NCBI RefSeq assembly: GCF_004216535.1
Contig: NZ_SGWX01000001.1
Span: 1,178,001-1,242,000, forward strand
Source: Xylanimonas ulmi
Lineage (GTDB): Bacteria > Actinomycetota > Actinomycetes > Actinomycetales > Cellulomonadaceae
Length of the DNA stretch: 64,000 nucleotides
Direction: 5' to 3'
Shown: piece after piece, positions 43,360 to 51,359 of the stretch
How the letters are laid out: each line of letters starts with the position of its first letter
Numbering within the stretch: position 1 is the first letter of the stretch
Notes under the pieces: model-generated
Database searches by the model: none
Told to the model about the DNA's origin: nothing
Seen by the model: only the letters and a program-made list of their open reading frames with translations
Program-made: the position numbers and the translations under genes

Positions 43360-43905
43360 TTACGAGTCATCCTCTGGCCGCAGCAGCCACCACGCCAGCG
43401 CGAGCAGGGCCGCCGCGCCCAGCACGAGCGTCGGCGCGGACGCTCCGCGCACACCGAACGCCAACGCTCCGACCAGCAGCGTCACCCCGACGACGGCGCC
43501 GTCACGCAGCGCCGAGCGGCCGAGCACGGCCAGTTCGACGCGTGTGGTCCACCCCACAGCGCCCGCCCATGCCGCGAGCCGCACCGCGATGTACCCGAGA
43601 GGGGCGAGCCCCAGTGCGGCGGGGTCGGGTCCGGACGCGGCCGTCAGGACGAGGAACGCGGTGAGCCCCACGCCGGTCAGCGCGGGCCGGTGGCCGGGGC
43701 GCCACAGGGACCAGCCGACGAGCAGTGCCGCGACACCGACCGCGACGGCGTCGAGCGCCTCCGGCAGGCGCGAACGCGACAGTGCGATGAGCACGAGCGC
43801 TGCGGGAGTCACCGCGGCGAGCACGCGCACCACCCAGCCGGGCGCCCAGCGTCGGGTCTCGACCTCGACACGCGGCAGCCGCTGTCGCCGCCCCGCGGGG
43901 CTCAT
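43360..43905 (-). CDS. Membrane protein of the MoxR-DUF58 cluster
   Basis: ATG 43905 overlaps the DUF58 stop by 4 nt and gives 181 residues. There are five or six membrane segments (for example VLAAVTPAALVLIALS and TPTLVLGAAALLALAWWLL) and no soluble domain. I do not recognise a family. Its place as the last gene of the overlapping MoxR/DUF58/DUF4129 series suggests a membrane partner of that system. Confidence 0.75.
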   Translation of the reverse strand: MSPAGRRQRLPRVEVETRRWAPGWVVRVLAAVTPAALVLIALSRSRLPEALDAVAVGVAALLVGWSLWRPGHRPALTGVGLTAFLVLTAASGPDPAALGLAPLGYIAVRLAAWAGAVGWTTRVELAVLGRSALRDGAVVGVTLLVGALAFGVRGASAPTLVLGAAALLALAWWLLRPEDDS

Positions 43906-45194
43906 CGGCGGGCTCCCGCGGGCCGATGGCGTTCGGCGGCGCGCACCAGCGCCTCGAACCTCGCCGGGGCCTGCGCGCGCGCCGACCCGGCCCACCGAAC
44001 CACCGGCACGCCGAGGGAGTCGAGCGCCCGGACGCGATCGGCCCGCTCCATCGAGGTGATGCGCCAGGCGAGCACGAGGTGCCGTTCGGGCACGGGCCGC
44101 ACGTCGGGCAGTGTGTCGACGACGACGGCCGGGACGCCCTGCTCGGCCCATGCCTGCGCGAGGCGCACGGGCGCGTCGTCGAGCAGCGTCGTGAACAGGT
44201 AGACGATGGCGTCGGCCGGGACCTGCGGCGCGCGGACGCGGTGAGCGGGCGCGCCGACGGGCGCGGCCAGGGCGAGCGCGTGCACGATGCGGCGCAGGTG
44301 CCGTCTGCCGGCCGCGGGCGCCAACGGCCGGCGTCGGCGCGCGAGGTCCTCAAGCCCGACGCGGTCACCCGCGTCGACGAGTGCGGTGGCGACCGACGCG
44401 GCGGCGTGGCGTGCGAGGTCGAGCGACGTCGGCTCGTCGACGCGCAGCGGCTCGGAGCCGCGCCAGGTGCGCAGGTCGGGGCCGACATCGTCACGGGAGT
44501 CGACGACGAGCACCGCGGCGGCCTCGGCGGTCGCGAGCGTGCGGCGCACGTAGAGCGCGTCGAGCGTCGGCGACAGGCGCGCCGTCGTCCGCCAGTCGAC
44601 CCGGCGCAGCGGGTCGCCCGGCGCCAGCGGGTGCACGTCCCGCAGCTCGGCACCGTCGCCCAGGCGGCGCGAGGTGCGCGGCCCGGTCAGGCCGCGCAGT
44701 CGCGTGGGCAAGGGGACGCGTCCGAGTCGCGACGCCTCGGGCAGCACGAGGCGGCTGGGCGCCTCGGCGGGGTGCGTGTCCTCGGCGTACGCGTCGAACG
44801 CCGCGCCGCCGCGCACATCGGCGCGGAATGTGGTCTGCGGCCCCGTGCGCACCGTCGCGAGGCGCAGGGGCAGCGTGCGCTCGCCGCGGCCCGCCACGAC
44901 GACGGTCGCGGGCCGGTGCCCCGGTGCGTAGACGCGCACGTGCGCCACGTCCGCCTCGGGCGCCGTGACGCGCAGGGTCTCCGCGATCTCTCCGGGGCCC
45001 GCCTCCCGCCCGGCGTCATCGAAGGACGCGACGGTCGGGGCGACCGGAGGCGCCAGTCGTCCGAGCAGGGCGCCGAGCACCAGGGGGACGCCCATCAGCG
45101 CGACGTCGGGGCGGCCGAACAGGACGCCCGCGACGAGGACGCCGAGTCCGGTCACGCCCGCGAGCGCCGCGGCCCGCGTGGGGCGCCAGGTCAC
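43902..45194 (-). CDS. DUF58-domain protein
   Basis: GTG 45194 overlaps the MoxR stop by 4 nt. The 430-residue protein has two N-terminal membrane helices and a beta-rich domain, then the DUF58 signature (RRLGDGAELRDVHPLAPGDP, followed by LRRVDWRTTAR). A von Willebrand A-like region follows, with AAVLVVDSRDDV in place of the usual D-x-S-x-S. DUF58 proteins pair with MoxR ATPases in assembly or activation of metal-dependent or cell-envelope proteins. The exact client is unknown. Confidence 0.9.
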   Translation of the reverse strand: MTWRPTRAAALAGVTGLGVLVAGVLFGRPDVALMGVPLVLGALLGRLAPPVAPTVASFDDAGREAGPGEIAETLRVTAPEADVAHVRVYAPGHRPATVVVAGRGERTLPLRLATVRTGPQTTFRADVRGGAAFDAYAEDTHPAEAPSRLVLPEASRLGRVPLPTRLRGLTGPRTSRRLGDGAELRDVHPLAPGDPLRRVDWRTTARLSPTLDALYVRRTLATAEAAAVLVVDSRDDVGPDLRTWRGSEPLRVDEPTSLDLARHAAASVATALVDAGDRVGLEDLARRRRPLAPAAGRRHLRRIVHALALAAPVGAPAHRVRAPQVPADAIVYLFTTLLDDAPVRLAQAWAEQGVPAVVVDTLPDVRPVPERHLVLAWRITSMERADRVRALDSLGVPVVRWAGSARAQAPARFEALVRAAERHRPAGARR

Positions 45195-46201
45195 GCCCGG
45201 CCCACGGTGGCCGGGCCGGCCACGGTCCCGAGCAGTTCCCTGACCACGCTCTCGGGGCGTACGGCGGCCGCCCACGCCGTGGGGCTGAGGGTGAGGCGGT
45301 GGGCGAGCACGGGCACGGCGATGCGCTTGACGTCCTCGGGCAGCGCGTAGTCCCGCCCGTCGAGCACGGCGACGGCGCGCGCGAGCAGCAGCAGGTTCTG
45401 TGACCCGCGGGGCGAGGCGCCGACCTCAAGGGCCGGGTGGGTGCGGGTGGCGGCGGCCAGGTCGACGCAGTAGCGCACGACGTCGTGGTCGACGGCGACG
45501 GCCTCGACGCCCGCCTGCATCGCCAGCACCGTCTCGGCGTCGACGACGGGGCGCGCGGGCGCCGCCTCCTGCCGCCGCGCCATGCGGCGAAGGAGCACCT
45601 CGGCCTCCTGGTCGCGGTCGGGGTAGCCGACGGCGAGCCGCACCATGAACCGGTCGAGCTGCGCCTCGGGCAGTGGGTAGGTGCCCTCGTACTCGACGGG
45701 GTTGGAGGTCGCCACGACGTGGAAGGGCCGCGGCAGCGGCCGCGTCGTGCCGTCGACCGAGACTTGGCGCTCGGCCATGGCCTCCAGCAGCGCTGACTGG
45801 GTCTTGGGCGCGGTGCGGTTGATCTCGTCGGCCAGGAACAGGCCGGTGAACACCGGACCGGGTCGGAACTCGAAGGCGCGGCTGGCCGGGTCGAAGACCG
45901 AGGAGCCCGTGATGTCGCTCGGCAGCAGGTCGGGCGTGCACTGCAGGCGTGCGAAGTCGAGCCCCAGGGCCGTGGCGAGCGAGCGCGCCGCGAGCGTCTT
46001 GCCCAGTCCGGGCACGTCCTCGAACAGCACGTGTCCGCCGGCCAGCACGGTCGCCAGTGCGATCTGGAGGGAGTCGCGCATGCCGACGACGGCGGTGGCG
46101 ACCTCGTCGAGCACGCGCCCGCCGAGGTCGGCGACCTCGCGGAAGGGGAGCGGCGTCACCGCGCGCGCGGCGTCGGGGGCGTGGGCGTCGGGCTCGGTCA
46201 T
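45191..46201 (-). CDS. MoxR-type AAA+ ATPase
   Basis: The 336-residue protein is a compact MoxR chaperone ATPase. Walker A is FEDVPGLGKT at about residue 61, followed by QCTPDLLPSDITG. Walker B is GLFLADEINRTAPKTQSALL, sensor 1 ATSNPVEYEGTYPLPEAQLDR, and a C-terminal lid domain closes the protein. It overlaps its neighbours by 4 nt on each side, so it is produced together with the DUF58 and DUF4129 proteins. MoxR ATPases remodel von Willebrand-domain partners. Confidence 0.95.
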   Translation of the reverse strand: MTEPDAHAPDAARAVTPLPFREVADLGGRVLDEVATAVVGMRDSLQIALATVLAGGHVLFEDVPGLGKTLAARSLATALGLDFARLQCTPDLLPSDITGSSVFDPASRAFEFRPGPVFTGLFLADEINRTAPKTQSALLEAMAERQVSVDGTTRPLPRPFHVVATSNPVEYEGTYPLPEAQLDRFMVRLAVGYPDRDQEAEVLLRRMARRQEAAPARPVVDAETVLAMQAGVEAVAVDHDVVRYCVDLAAATRTHPALEVGASPRGSQNLLLLARAVAVLDGRDYALPEDVKRIAVPVLAHRLTLSPTAWAAAVRPESVVRELLGTVAGPATVGRA

Positions 46202-46734
46202 CGAGGTCTCCAGGCGGGGGTGGTGGGGTCGGGCGCCTCGACCAGGTGGTCGAGGGCGCTGAACCAGGTCTCCAGGGTGCGCGGCGACACCGGGCGGCGC
46301 GTCGTCAGTCCGGTGAGCACCGCGGCTCCCAGCAGGGCCTCGGCCCGCTCGCGGTGCGAGGCGGCGTCGTGCGGTCCGTGGCCCCAGCCGGTGGGCTCGT
46401 CGCGCGGCACGCCGTCCCAGAGCACGCCGTGCGCGGCCAGGCGGTGGGCCGCGATGGCGCGGACGCGGCGCAGGACCCGCTCGGTGACGTGCCCGTCACG
46501 CGTGAACGCCGCCCAGCCCAGCTCGCTGACGTCCGCACGCGCCCCCGGGCGCGCCTCGGTGGGCGGGCGCGGCCACGGCTCGTCCTCGGGGCCCACGGTC
46601 TGGGAGACGAGGTAGACGACGAGGGCGAGCGCGCCGAGCGTGACCGCGTGCGCGACGTCGAGGGTTCGCGTGAGCGCGAGGGCGGCCGCGGCCAGCGCGC
46701 AGATGGCGGCGACGACGACGGGTCGGCGCGTCAC
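46198..46734 (-). CDS. Membrane protein of the MoxR cluster, unrecognised family
   Basis: The 178-residue product has two N-terminal membrane segments (VVVAAICALAAAALAL and HAVTLGALALVVYLVSQ) and a soluble C-terminal half. The soluble half contains ERVLRRVRAIAAHRLAAHGV and ends with RTLETWFSALDHLVEAPDP, the latter helical. It overlaps MoxR and the DUF4129 gene by 4 nt. Similar small proteins fill this slot in other actinobacterial MoxR clusters; I cannot assign a function. Confidence 0.75.
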   Translation of the reverse strand: MTRRPVVVAAICALAAAALALTRTLDVAHAVTLGALALVVYLVSQTVGPEDEPWPRPPTEARPGARADVSELGWAAFTRDGHVTERVLRRVRAIAAHRLAAHGVLWDGVPRDEPTGWGHGPHDAASHRERAEALLGAAVLTGLTTRRPVSPRTLETWFSALDHLVEAPDPTTPAWRPR

Positions 46735-47420
46735 GGGACCCTGCCCTCGAACGCGCGCGCGATCGCCACGAGCGCTGCCCGGGCATCGGTGACCTGGGCC
46801 GCGGTGACCGGATGGGTCGTGAACCGGGCCTGCTGGTACAGGCCGCGCAGCGCTGCGGTGTGCTCACGTGGGGCGGGGGAGACACCGAGCAGGTGCGCGG
46901 TGAACTCGGTGCTGGTCTGCGACGCGTGCCGCTCCCAGCCGTGCCGAGCCGCCGCGTCCTCGAGCTCGACCCACGCGGCGACGACCGCGTCGTGGGGCGT
47001 GGCCGCCTCGTCGAGCCGCCTGAGGGCCGCCTCGACGGCGTCGGCGAGCGCCGGCAGGTCGACGAGGCCGCCGGGCGTCACCTCGCCCGCGGTGAGGTGG
47101 TCCGGCGCGGGAGTGGGCTCGGCGCCTGACGGGCGGCGGTCGACCAGGTACCGCACCAGGCTTCGCCCGAGGATCAGCAGCACGATCGCGACGACGACCA
47201 CGACCACGACCGCGATCCAGGTCGTGTTGCCGCCGCCGGCGTCCTCGGGCGGCAGCGGCGGAGGGGTTGGCGCGGGCGGGGGTGAGACGGTCGGCGCCGC
47301 GCCGAAGTCGATGTCGAGGGCGGGGAGCCGGATGCGCCAGGGCGTCCCGGCGCCCGCGGCGAGCACCACGAGCGCGAGCAGCACGACGGCGCCGACTGCT
47401 GGAACCGCTCGGCTGCGCAC
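46731..47420 (-). CDS. DUF4129-domain membrane protein
   Basis: GTG 47420 gives 229 residues: one N-terminal helix, a Pro-rich extracytoplasmic linker (PPPAPTPPPLPPE), a second helix (WIAVVVVVVVAIVLLIL) and a cytoplasmic DUF4129 domain. The domain includes AWVELEDAAARHGWERHASQT, which matches its A-W-x-x-L-E core, and GLYQQARFTTHPVTAAQ. DUF4129 often sits C-terminal to transglutaminases in MoxR/DUF58 clusters. No transglutaminase is present here. TACGAT ends 6 nt upstream, so this is the probable leaderless first gene of the operon. Confidence 0.85.
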   Translation of the reverse strand: MRSRAVPAVGAVVLLALVVLAAGAGTPWRIRLPALDIDFGAAPTVSPPPAPTPPPLPPEDAGGGNTTWIAVVVVVVVAIVLLILGRSLVRYLVDRRPSGAEPTPAPDHLTAGEVTPGGLVDLPALADAVEAALRRLDEAATPHDAVVAAWVELEDAAARHGWERHASQTSTEFTAHLLGVSPAPREHTAALRGLYQQARFTTHPVTAAQVTDARAALVAIARAFEGRVP

Positions 47421-47426
47421 GCGGTG

Positions 47427-47432
47427 ATCGTA
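47427..47432 (-). promoter_or_regulatory. TACGAT -10 box, start of the MoxR operon
   Basis: TACGAT (minus strand) ends 6 nt before GTG 47420. TTCGCC lies 17 nt upstream of it and could be a weak -35. It would drive the five overlapping genes down to 43360, and possibly dps. Confidence 0.55.
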
Positions 47433-47479
47433 GTCATGCCGTTGGCCGAGGCGAACGGCCAGCAGGCGCACGCGCTTGC

Positions 47480-48655
47480 TCAGGCGCCCGTGGGACGCGC
47501 GCGCATCGCCTCGGCGTGGACGCCCGCAACCGCCGCGGCGACGAACGCGGCGGGGTCGGCGTCGAGCCCGCGGCCCATGGTCGACAGGCGTGCGGGCGAG
47601 TCCGCGAGCGCCGCGAGCAGGTCGGCGTCCGCGGGGACGTCGATCAGCCGGTGCCGGTCGGCGAGGGCTGCGGCCTGGGCGCGCAGGCGCCGGGTGAGCG
47701 GGGCGCCCCAGGCGGGGTGGGCTTCGAGGGCGGGTGTGGGGACGGGCACGGGGACGTCGGCCGGGCGCAGGGCGACGCGCCCGTAGGCGGTCAAGGAGTG
47801 GTGCGAGACGCCGCGGTGCCGGTCGCGGGGGTCGGCGCCCGAGACGCGCAGCGACGCGACGGGACGCCCGCCGAGCACGGCGGCGGCGTTGACGGCCTCG
47901 CCCGCGGCGACGCCCGAGAAGCCCCAGCGGGTCCCCGTGCCGAGGTTGCCGGGTCCTTGGGCGACGACGACAAGGTCGGCGCGGGTGACGTGGTGGGCGG
48001 CGAGCAGGCCGGTGTGGACGGTGACCGCCTCCAGGTCGCCGCCGAAGGACTGCCCGACGGTGATGGTGGCGGCGAGCCAGTCGTGCTCGCGCAGTGTGGC
48101 GATGGTGCGGGAGAACGCGGCGGGCAGGGCGCCGCCGTCGGTCATGACGTAGGCGACGCGCGGCGCGGGGCGCCCGGCCTGGCGCGCGGACCAGCGCGCG
48201 GCGGCGACGATGGCGGGCAGGGCCGAGTGCAGGTCGGCAACGACGACGGGCATCGCGTCCAGGTCGTCGGCCTCGCGCAGCGTCTCGTGGTGGGGTGACT
48301 CCTGCTCGTCGACGCCCAGCACCATCGCCTGCAGCGGTGTGTAGCGCGCCTTGACGAGGTGCCCCGGGCCGGGCTCGGGGTCGGCGGGCAGGGCGCCGGT
48401 GGGTCCGACGACGAGCGCGTAGCCGCCGGTGCCGAGTCCGCGGGCGAGCGCGGAGCAGTTGAGCAGCAGCCGGTCTCCCGGGGCGGGGTCACCGACCAGG
48501 GCCGTGTAGGCGAGCGCGCGCACACGCACACGCTCGGCGCCGTCGGCCGCGGTCAGCGGCGCGGCGAGGTCGAGGTCGAGCTCGCGGGCGCGGTCGGGGC
48601 CCTCGCCCCAGGTCGCCCCGCGCGACACCACGGTGCCGGTTCGCCAGGTGATCAC
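47480..48655 (-). CDS. DUF3866 family protein
   Basis: The 391-residue protein has no membrane segment. Visible features are GDRLLLNCSALARGLGTGGYA, VKARYTPLQAMVLGVDEQES, VAYVMTDGGALPAAFSRT and VVAQGPGNLGTGTRWGFSG, a pattern I associate with the actinobacterial DUF3866 family usually found beside pafBC or proteasome genes. No catalytic mechanism is known. GTG 48655 is preceded by TAGCCT with a 7-nt gap. It diverges from pafB with only 34 bp between the two start codons. Confidence 0.82.
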   Translation of the reverse strand: MITWRTGTVVSRGATWGEGPDRARELDLDLAAPLTAADGAERVRVRALAYTALVGDPAPGDRLLLNCSALARGLGTGGYALVVGPTGALPADPEPGPGHLVKARYTPLQAMVLGVDEQESPHHETLREADDLDAMPVVVADLHSALPAIVAAARWSARQAGRPAPRVAYVMTDGGALPAAFSRTIATLREHDWLAATITVGQSFGGDLEAVTVHTGLLAAHHVTRADLVVVAQGPGNLGTGTRWGFSGVAAGEAVNAAAVLGGRPVASLRVSGADPRDRHRGVSHHSLTAYGRVALRPADVPVPVPTPALEAHPAWGAPLTRRLRAQAAALADRHRLIDVPADADLLAALADSPARLSTMGRGLDADPAAFVAAAVAGVHAEAMRARPTGA

Positions 48656-48662
48656 GCGTGGC

Positions 48663-48668
48663 AGGCTA
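48663..48668 (-). promoter_or_regulatory. TAGCCT -10 box, leaderless DUF3866 gene
   Basis: TAGCCT (minus strand) ends 7 nt before GTG 48655. It is separated by only 8 bp from the divergent TAGCCT that serves pafB. Confidence 0.55.
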
Positions 48669-48676
48669 CCGGCGGA

Positions 48677-48682
48677 TAGCCT
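48677..48682 (+). promoter_or_regulatory. TAGCCT -10 box, leaderless pafB
   Basis: TAGCCT ends 7 nt before ATG 48690. Together with 48663-48668 it forms a mirror-image pair, so the two polymerase footprints must overlap. Confidence 0.55.
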
Positions 48683-48689
48683 CGTCCCG

Positions 48690-49724
48690 ATGTCCGACGA
48701 CCTTTCCCTCCCCGCCCCGACGACGCTGAGCGTCCCCCCGGCCGAGCGCCTGCTGAACCTGGTGATCGCGCTGGTGAACACGAGCGCGTCGATGACCAAG
48801 CAGCAGATCCGCCGCGGTGTCGCCGGGTACGGGGACGCCGCCTCGCTCGACGCGTTCGAGCGGATGTTCGAGCGTGACAAGGACACGCTGCGCGGTCTGG
48901 GCGTGCCGATTGTCACCGTCGACGCCGGCGGGCACAGCGACGACGTGGGCTACCGCATCGACAACGAGGCGTACGCGCTGCCGCCGGTCGACCTGACCCC
49001 GGCCGAGCTGGGGGTGCTGGCGCTGGCGGCGCAGCTGTGGGGCGACAAGTCGCTGCGCACCGACACCTCGCGCGCCATGACCAAACTGCGCGCCGCGGGT
49101 CCCGCGCTGGTCGAGGCGGACGCCCTGGCGGGGTTGGCGCCGCGCGTGCGGGCCGTGGGCGACGCGTACGGTCCGCTGCTGGACGCGGTGACGCAACGGC
49201 GCACGGTCCGCTTCCGCTACCGGGCGGCGAACACCGGCGTCGTCGCGGAGCGGCGGGTCGAGCCGTGGCGCATCGCGGCGCGCGGCGGCGGCTGGTACCT
49301 GGTGGGCCGCGACCTGGACCGCGCGGCGCCGCGCGTGTTCCGCCTCTCGCGCATCGAGGGCAAGGTGCGCGTCGGCGCGCAGCCCGAGGCGTTCGAGATG
49401 CCCGCGCACGTCGACGTCGACGCGGCCCTCGGCGCCACGGGCCAGGTGCGCGCCGCGGTGCTGGCCGTCGTGCCCGAGCGCGCCTCGGCCGTGCGGGCGC
49501 GCGCGGTCGCGCCGCCCGACGCCGCCGCACCGGCCCCCGCGGCCGTGCCCGACGGCCGCGACGTCGTCGCCGTGCCGTTCACGTCCGTGACCACGCTCGC
49601 CGAGGAGCTCGCCGGGTACGCCGACGCCGTCATGGTGCTCGCCCCGCCCGAGCTGCGCGGCGAGGTGGTGCGCCTGCTGCGGGCCGCCGCCCGCCTCGAC
49701 TCCCTGGAGGCTCCCCGTGCCTGA
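48690..49724 (+). CDS. pafB: WYL-domain transcription factor subunit PafB
   Basis: PafB and PafC form a heterodimeric regulator that drives the LexA-independent DNA-damage response in mycobacteria. The 344-residue protein has an N-terminal winged HTH (about residues 20-90), a middle WYL domain (RTVRFRYR, VEPWRIAARGGGWYLVGRDLD) and a C-terminal WCX-type extension. It is transcribed divergently from the DUF3866 gene and overlaps pafC by 8 nt. The pairing with a second WYL gene and with tatA-tatC downstream supports the name. Confidence 0.9.
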   Translation: MSDDLSLPAPTTLSVPPAERLLNLVIALVNTSASMTKQQIRRGVAGYGDAASLDAFERMFERDKDTLRGLGVPIVTVDAGGHSDDVGYRIDNEAYALPPVDLTPAELGVLALAAQLWGDKSLRTDTSRAMTKLRAAGPALVEADALAGLAPRVRAVGDAYGPLLDAVTQRRTVRFRYRAANTGVVAERRVEPWRIAARGGGWYLVGRDLDRAAPRVFRLSRIEGKVRVGAQPEAFEMPAHVDVDAALGATGQVRAAVLAVVPERASAVRARAVAPPDAAAPAPAAVPDGRDVVAVPFTSVTTLAEELAGYADAVMVLAPPELRGEVVRLLRAAARLDSLEAPRA

Positions 49725-50706
49725 GCGCGCCGACGACCGCCTGGTGCGGCTCCTGGGCCTGGTCGCCTTCCTCGACGGGCACGGTCCCGTGCCCGTGCCC
49801 GAGCTCGCCGAGCGCTTCGGCGTCTCCGAGCGGCAGATCCACGACGACGTCGACCAACTGTGGGTCACCGGCACGCCCGGGTACTGGCCCGAGGACCTCA
49901 TCGACTTCGACGCCGACGCCGTCGAGCGTGGCGTGGTGCGCCTGACCAACGCGCGCGGGCTGACCCGGCCGCTGCGGCTCGGCACCCGTGAGGCCGTCGC
50001 GCTGGTCGCGGCGCTGCGCGCCCTGCTGGAGTCCCCGCCCGTGCAGGCCGACCCAGAGCGCGTCCGCCTCGTGCGCTCGGCGCTCGACAAGCTCTCGACC
50101 GCGACGGGGGAGGCCGCGAGCGCCGTCGACGTGCGCCTGACGCGCGACGGCGACCCCCAGGTGCTGCAGTCCGTCACGGCGGCGCTGGCGGCGCGGCGAC
50201 GCCTGCGGATCCGATACGTGACCGCCGGTGACGTGGTGGGGGAGCGCGATGTGGACCCGGCGCGGCTGCTGACGCAGGACGGCGCGGGGTACCTGCTGGC
50301 GTGGTGCCACCGCGCGCACGGGCGGCGCACGTTCCGCCTCGACCGGGTGCTGGCCGCGACGGTGCTGGACGCGCCGGTCGACGCCGCGCTCGTCGCGCAG
50401 GCCGACCGGGACGTGGACGTGGCGCGGTCGGCGGCGGCCGGCGACGGCGAGACCCCGACCGTGACCGTGACGTTCGCCTCGCCCGCCCGATGGCTGGCCG
50501 AGGAGGTGCCCTCGGAGTCGGTCACCGAACTCGACGGCGGGGCGTTCGCGCTGCGGCTGCGCGTGACGAACCCGGCGTGGCTGCGCGGTCTGCTGCTGGC
50601 CGTGGCGCCGCTCGTGCTGGCCGTCGACCCGCCCGAGGTGGCGGGGGACGTCGCGGCGGCGGCGCGGGCGGCGCTGGCGGCCTACGGCGATCCGGGCCCG
50701 CAATAG
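49717..50706 (+). CDS. pafC: WYL-domain transcription factor subunit PafC
   Basis: The 329-residue partner of PafB has an HTH of the form VPELAERFGVSERQIHDDVD at about residues 26-45, and a WYL domain. Its WYL core is degenerate (RRLRIRYV, GYLLAWCHRAHGRRTFRLDRV), with L-L-A-W replacing the W-Y-L trio. A C-terminal WCX region follows. The GTG start lies within the end of pafB, so production of the two subunits is coupled. The -10 box of the next gene overlaps its stop codon. Confidence 0.9.
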   Translation: MPERADDRLVRLLGLVAFLDGHGPVPVPELAERFGVSERQIHDDVDQLWVTGTPGYWPEDLIDFDADAVERGVVRLTNARGLTRPLRLGTREAVALVAALRALLESPPVQADPERVRLVRSALDKLSTATGEAASAVDVRLTRDGDPQVLQSVTAALAARRRLRIRYVTAGDVVGERDVDPARLLTQDGAGYLLAWCHRAHGRRTFRLDRVLAATVLDAPVDAALVAQADRDVDVARSAAAGDGETPTVTVTFASPARWLAEEVPSESVTELDGGAFALRLRVTNPAWLRGLLLAVAPLVLAVDPPEVAGDVAAAARAALAAYGDPGPQ

Positions 50707-50709
50707 GGT
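50704..50709 (+). promoter_or_regulatory. TAGGGT -10 box overlapping the pafC stop codon
   Basis: TAGGGT begins with the pafC stop codon (TAG 50704-50706) and ends 7 nt before ATG 50717. Confidence 0.5.
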
Positions 50710-50716
50710 GGGCGGC

Positions 50717-51091
50717 ATGTGGTGGCTCGTGTGGGGTGTGCTCGTCGTCGGGACGCTGGTCGGCGCGTTCTTCCTGGGCCGTGACCTGTGGCGCAAGGCG
50801 GTCCGGCTGGGGCACGCCCTGGGCGCGGCCTCCCAAGAGCTCGGCGACGCCTCGGCCCGCGTGGCCGACGCCGTCGAGCGGGCGCAGGCCAACCCCGCCG
50901 ACACCAGTCCCACGGTCTTCGACGACATCACCGAACTGCGTCAGCGGGTCGCCGAGCAGCGCTCGGCCCGGGCCGAGCGCGCCGCCGCGCGCCGCGAGCG
51001 ACAGCTCGCCACGGCCCGCGGTTGGTCGGTCGAGGCGTGGCTCGCGCAGCGTGAGCGAGCCAGGAGCGTTTCGTCCGAACCGCCCCGTTGA
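50717..51091 (+). CDS. Small membrane-anchored coiled-coil protein
   Basis: The 124-residue product has one N-terminal membrane helix (WWLVWGVLVVGTLVGAFFLG) and a long charged helical region (LRQRVAEQRSARAERAAARRERQ) likely to form a coiled coil. I do not recognise a family. It sits between pafC and tatA and has its own leaderless-type -10 box. A role next to the Tat pore is conceivable from position only. Confidence 0.65.
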   Translation: MWWLVWGVLVVGTLVGAFFLGRDLWRKAVRLGHALGAASQELGDASARVADAVERAQANPADTSPTVFDDITELRQRVAEQRSARAERAAARRERQLATARGWSVEAWLAQRERARSVSSEPPR

Positions 51092-51096
51092 CCGCG

Positions 51097-51102
51097 TAGG
51101 AT
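51097..51102 (+). promoter_or_regulatory. TAGGAT -10 box upstream of tatA
   Basis: TAGGAT lies 53 nt before ATG 51156. Unlike neighbouring promoters it would give a leader of about 45 nt containing the strong GAGGAGGAG ribosome binding site. No clear -35 is present. Confidence 0.4.
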
Positions 51103-51155
51103 CGGCCGCACGAGCCGGGCGTGCTTGGCGCCGGCCGCCGGAGGAGGAGCCCCCC

Positions 51156-51356
51156 ATGTTGCGCAACGGCCTACAGGCCTGGCACATCATCGTCCTGCTG
51201 GTCATCATCGTCCTGCTGTTCGGGGCGAACCGGCTGCCCGGGATGGCCAAGAGCGTGGGCGAGTCGCTCAAGATCTTCAAGCGCGAGATCAAGGACCTCT
51301 CCGAGGACGACAAGCCGGCCGACAAGCCCGCCGATCCGAGCGAGCCGAAGGCGTAA
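51156..51356 (+). CDS. tatA: Sec-independent translocase subunit TatA
   Basis: TatA forms the pore of the twin-arginine pathway that exports folded proteins. The 66-residue protein has one membrane helix (WHIIVLLVIIVLLFGANRLP) with the FGANRLP hinge, the amphipathic helix MAKSVGESLKIFKREI, and an acidic/lysine-proline tail. GAGGAGGAG precedes the ATG. tatC follows 3 nt after its stop. Its small size is normal for actinobacterial TatA. Confidence 0.93.
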   Translation: MLRNGLQAWHIIVLLVIIVLLFGANRLPGMAKSVGESLKIFKREIKDLSEDDKPADKPADPSEPKA

Positions 51357-51359
51357 CCC

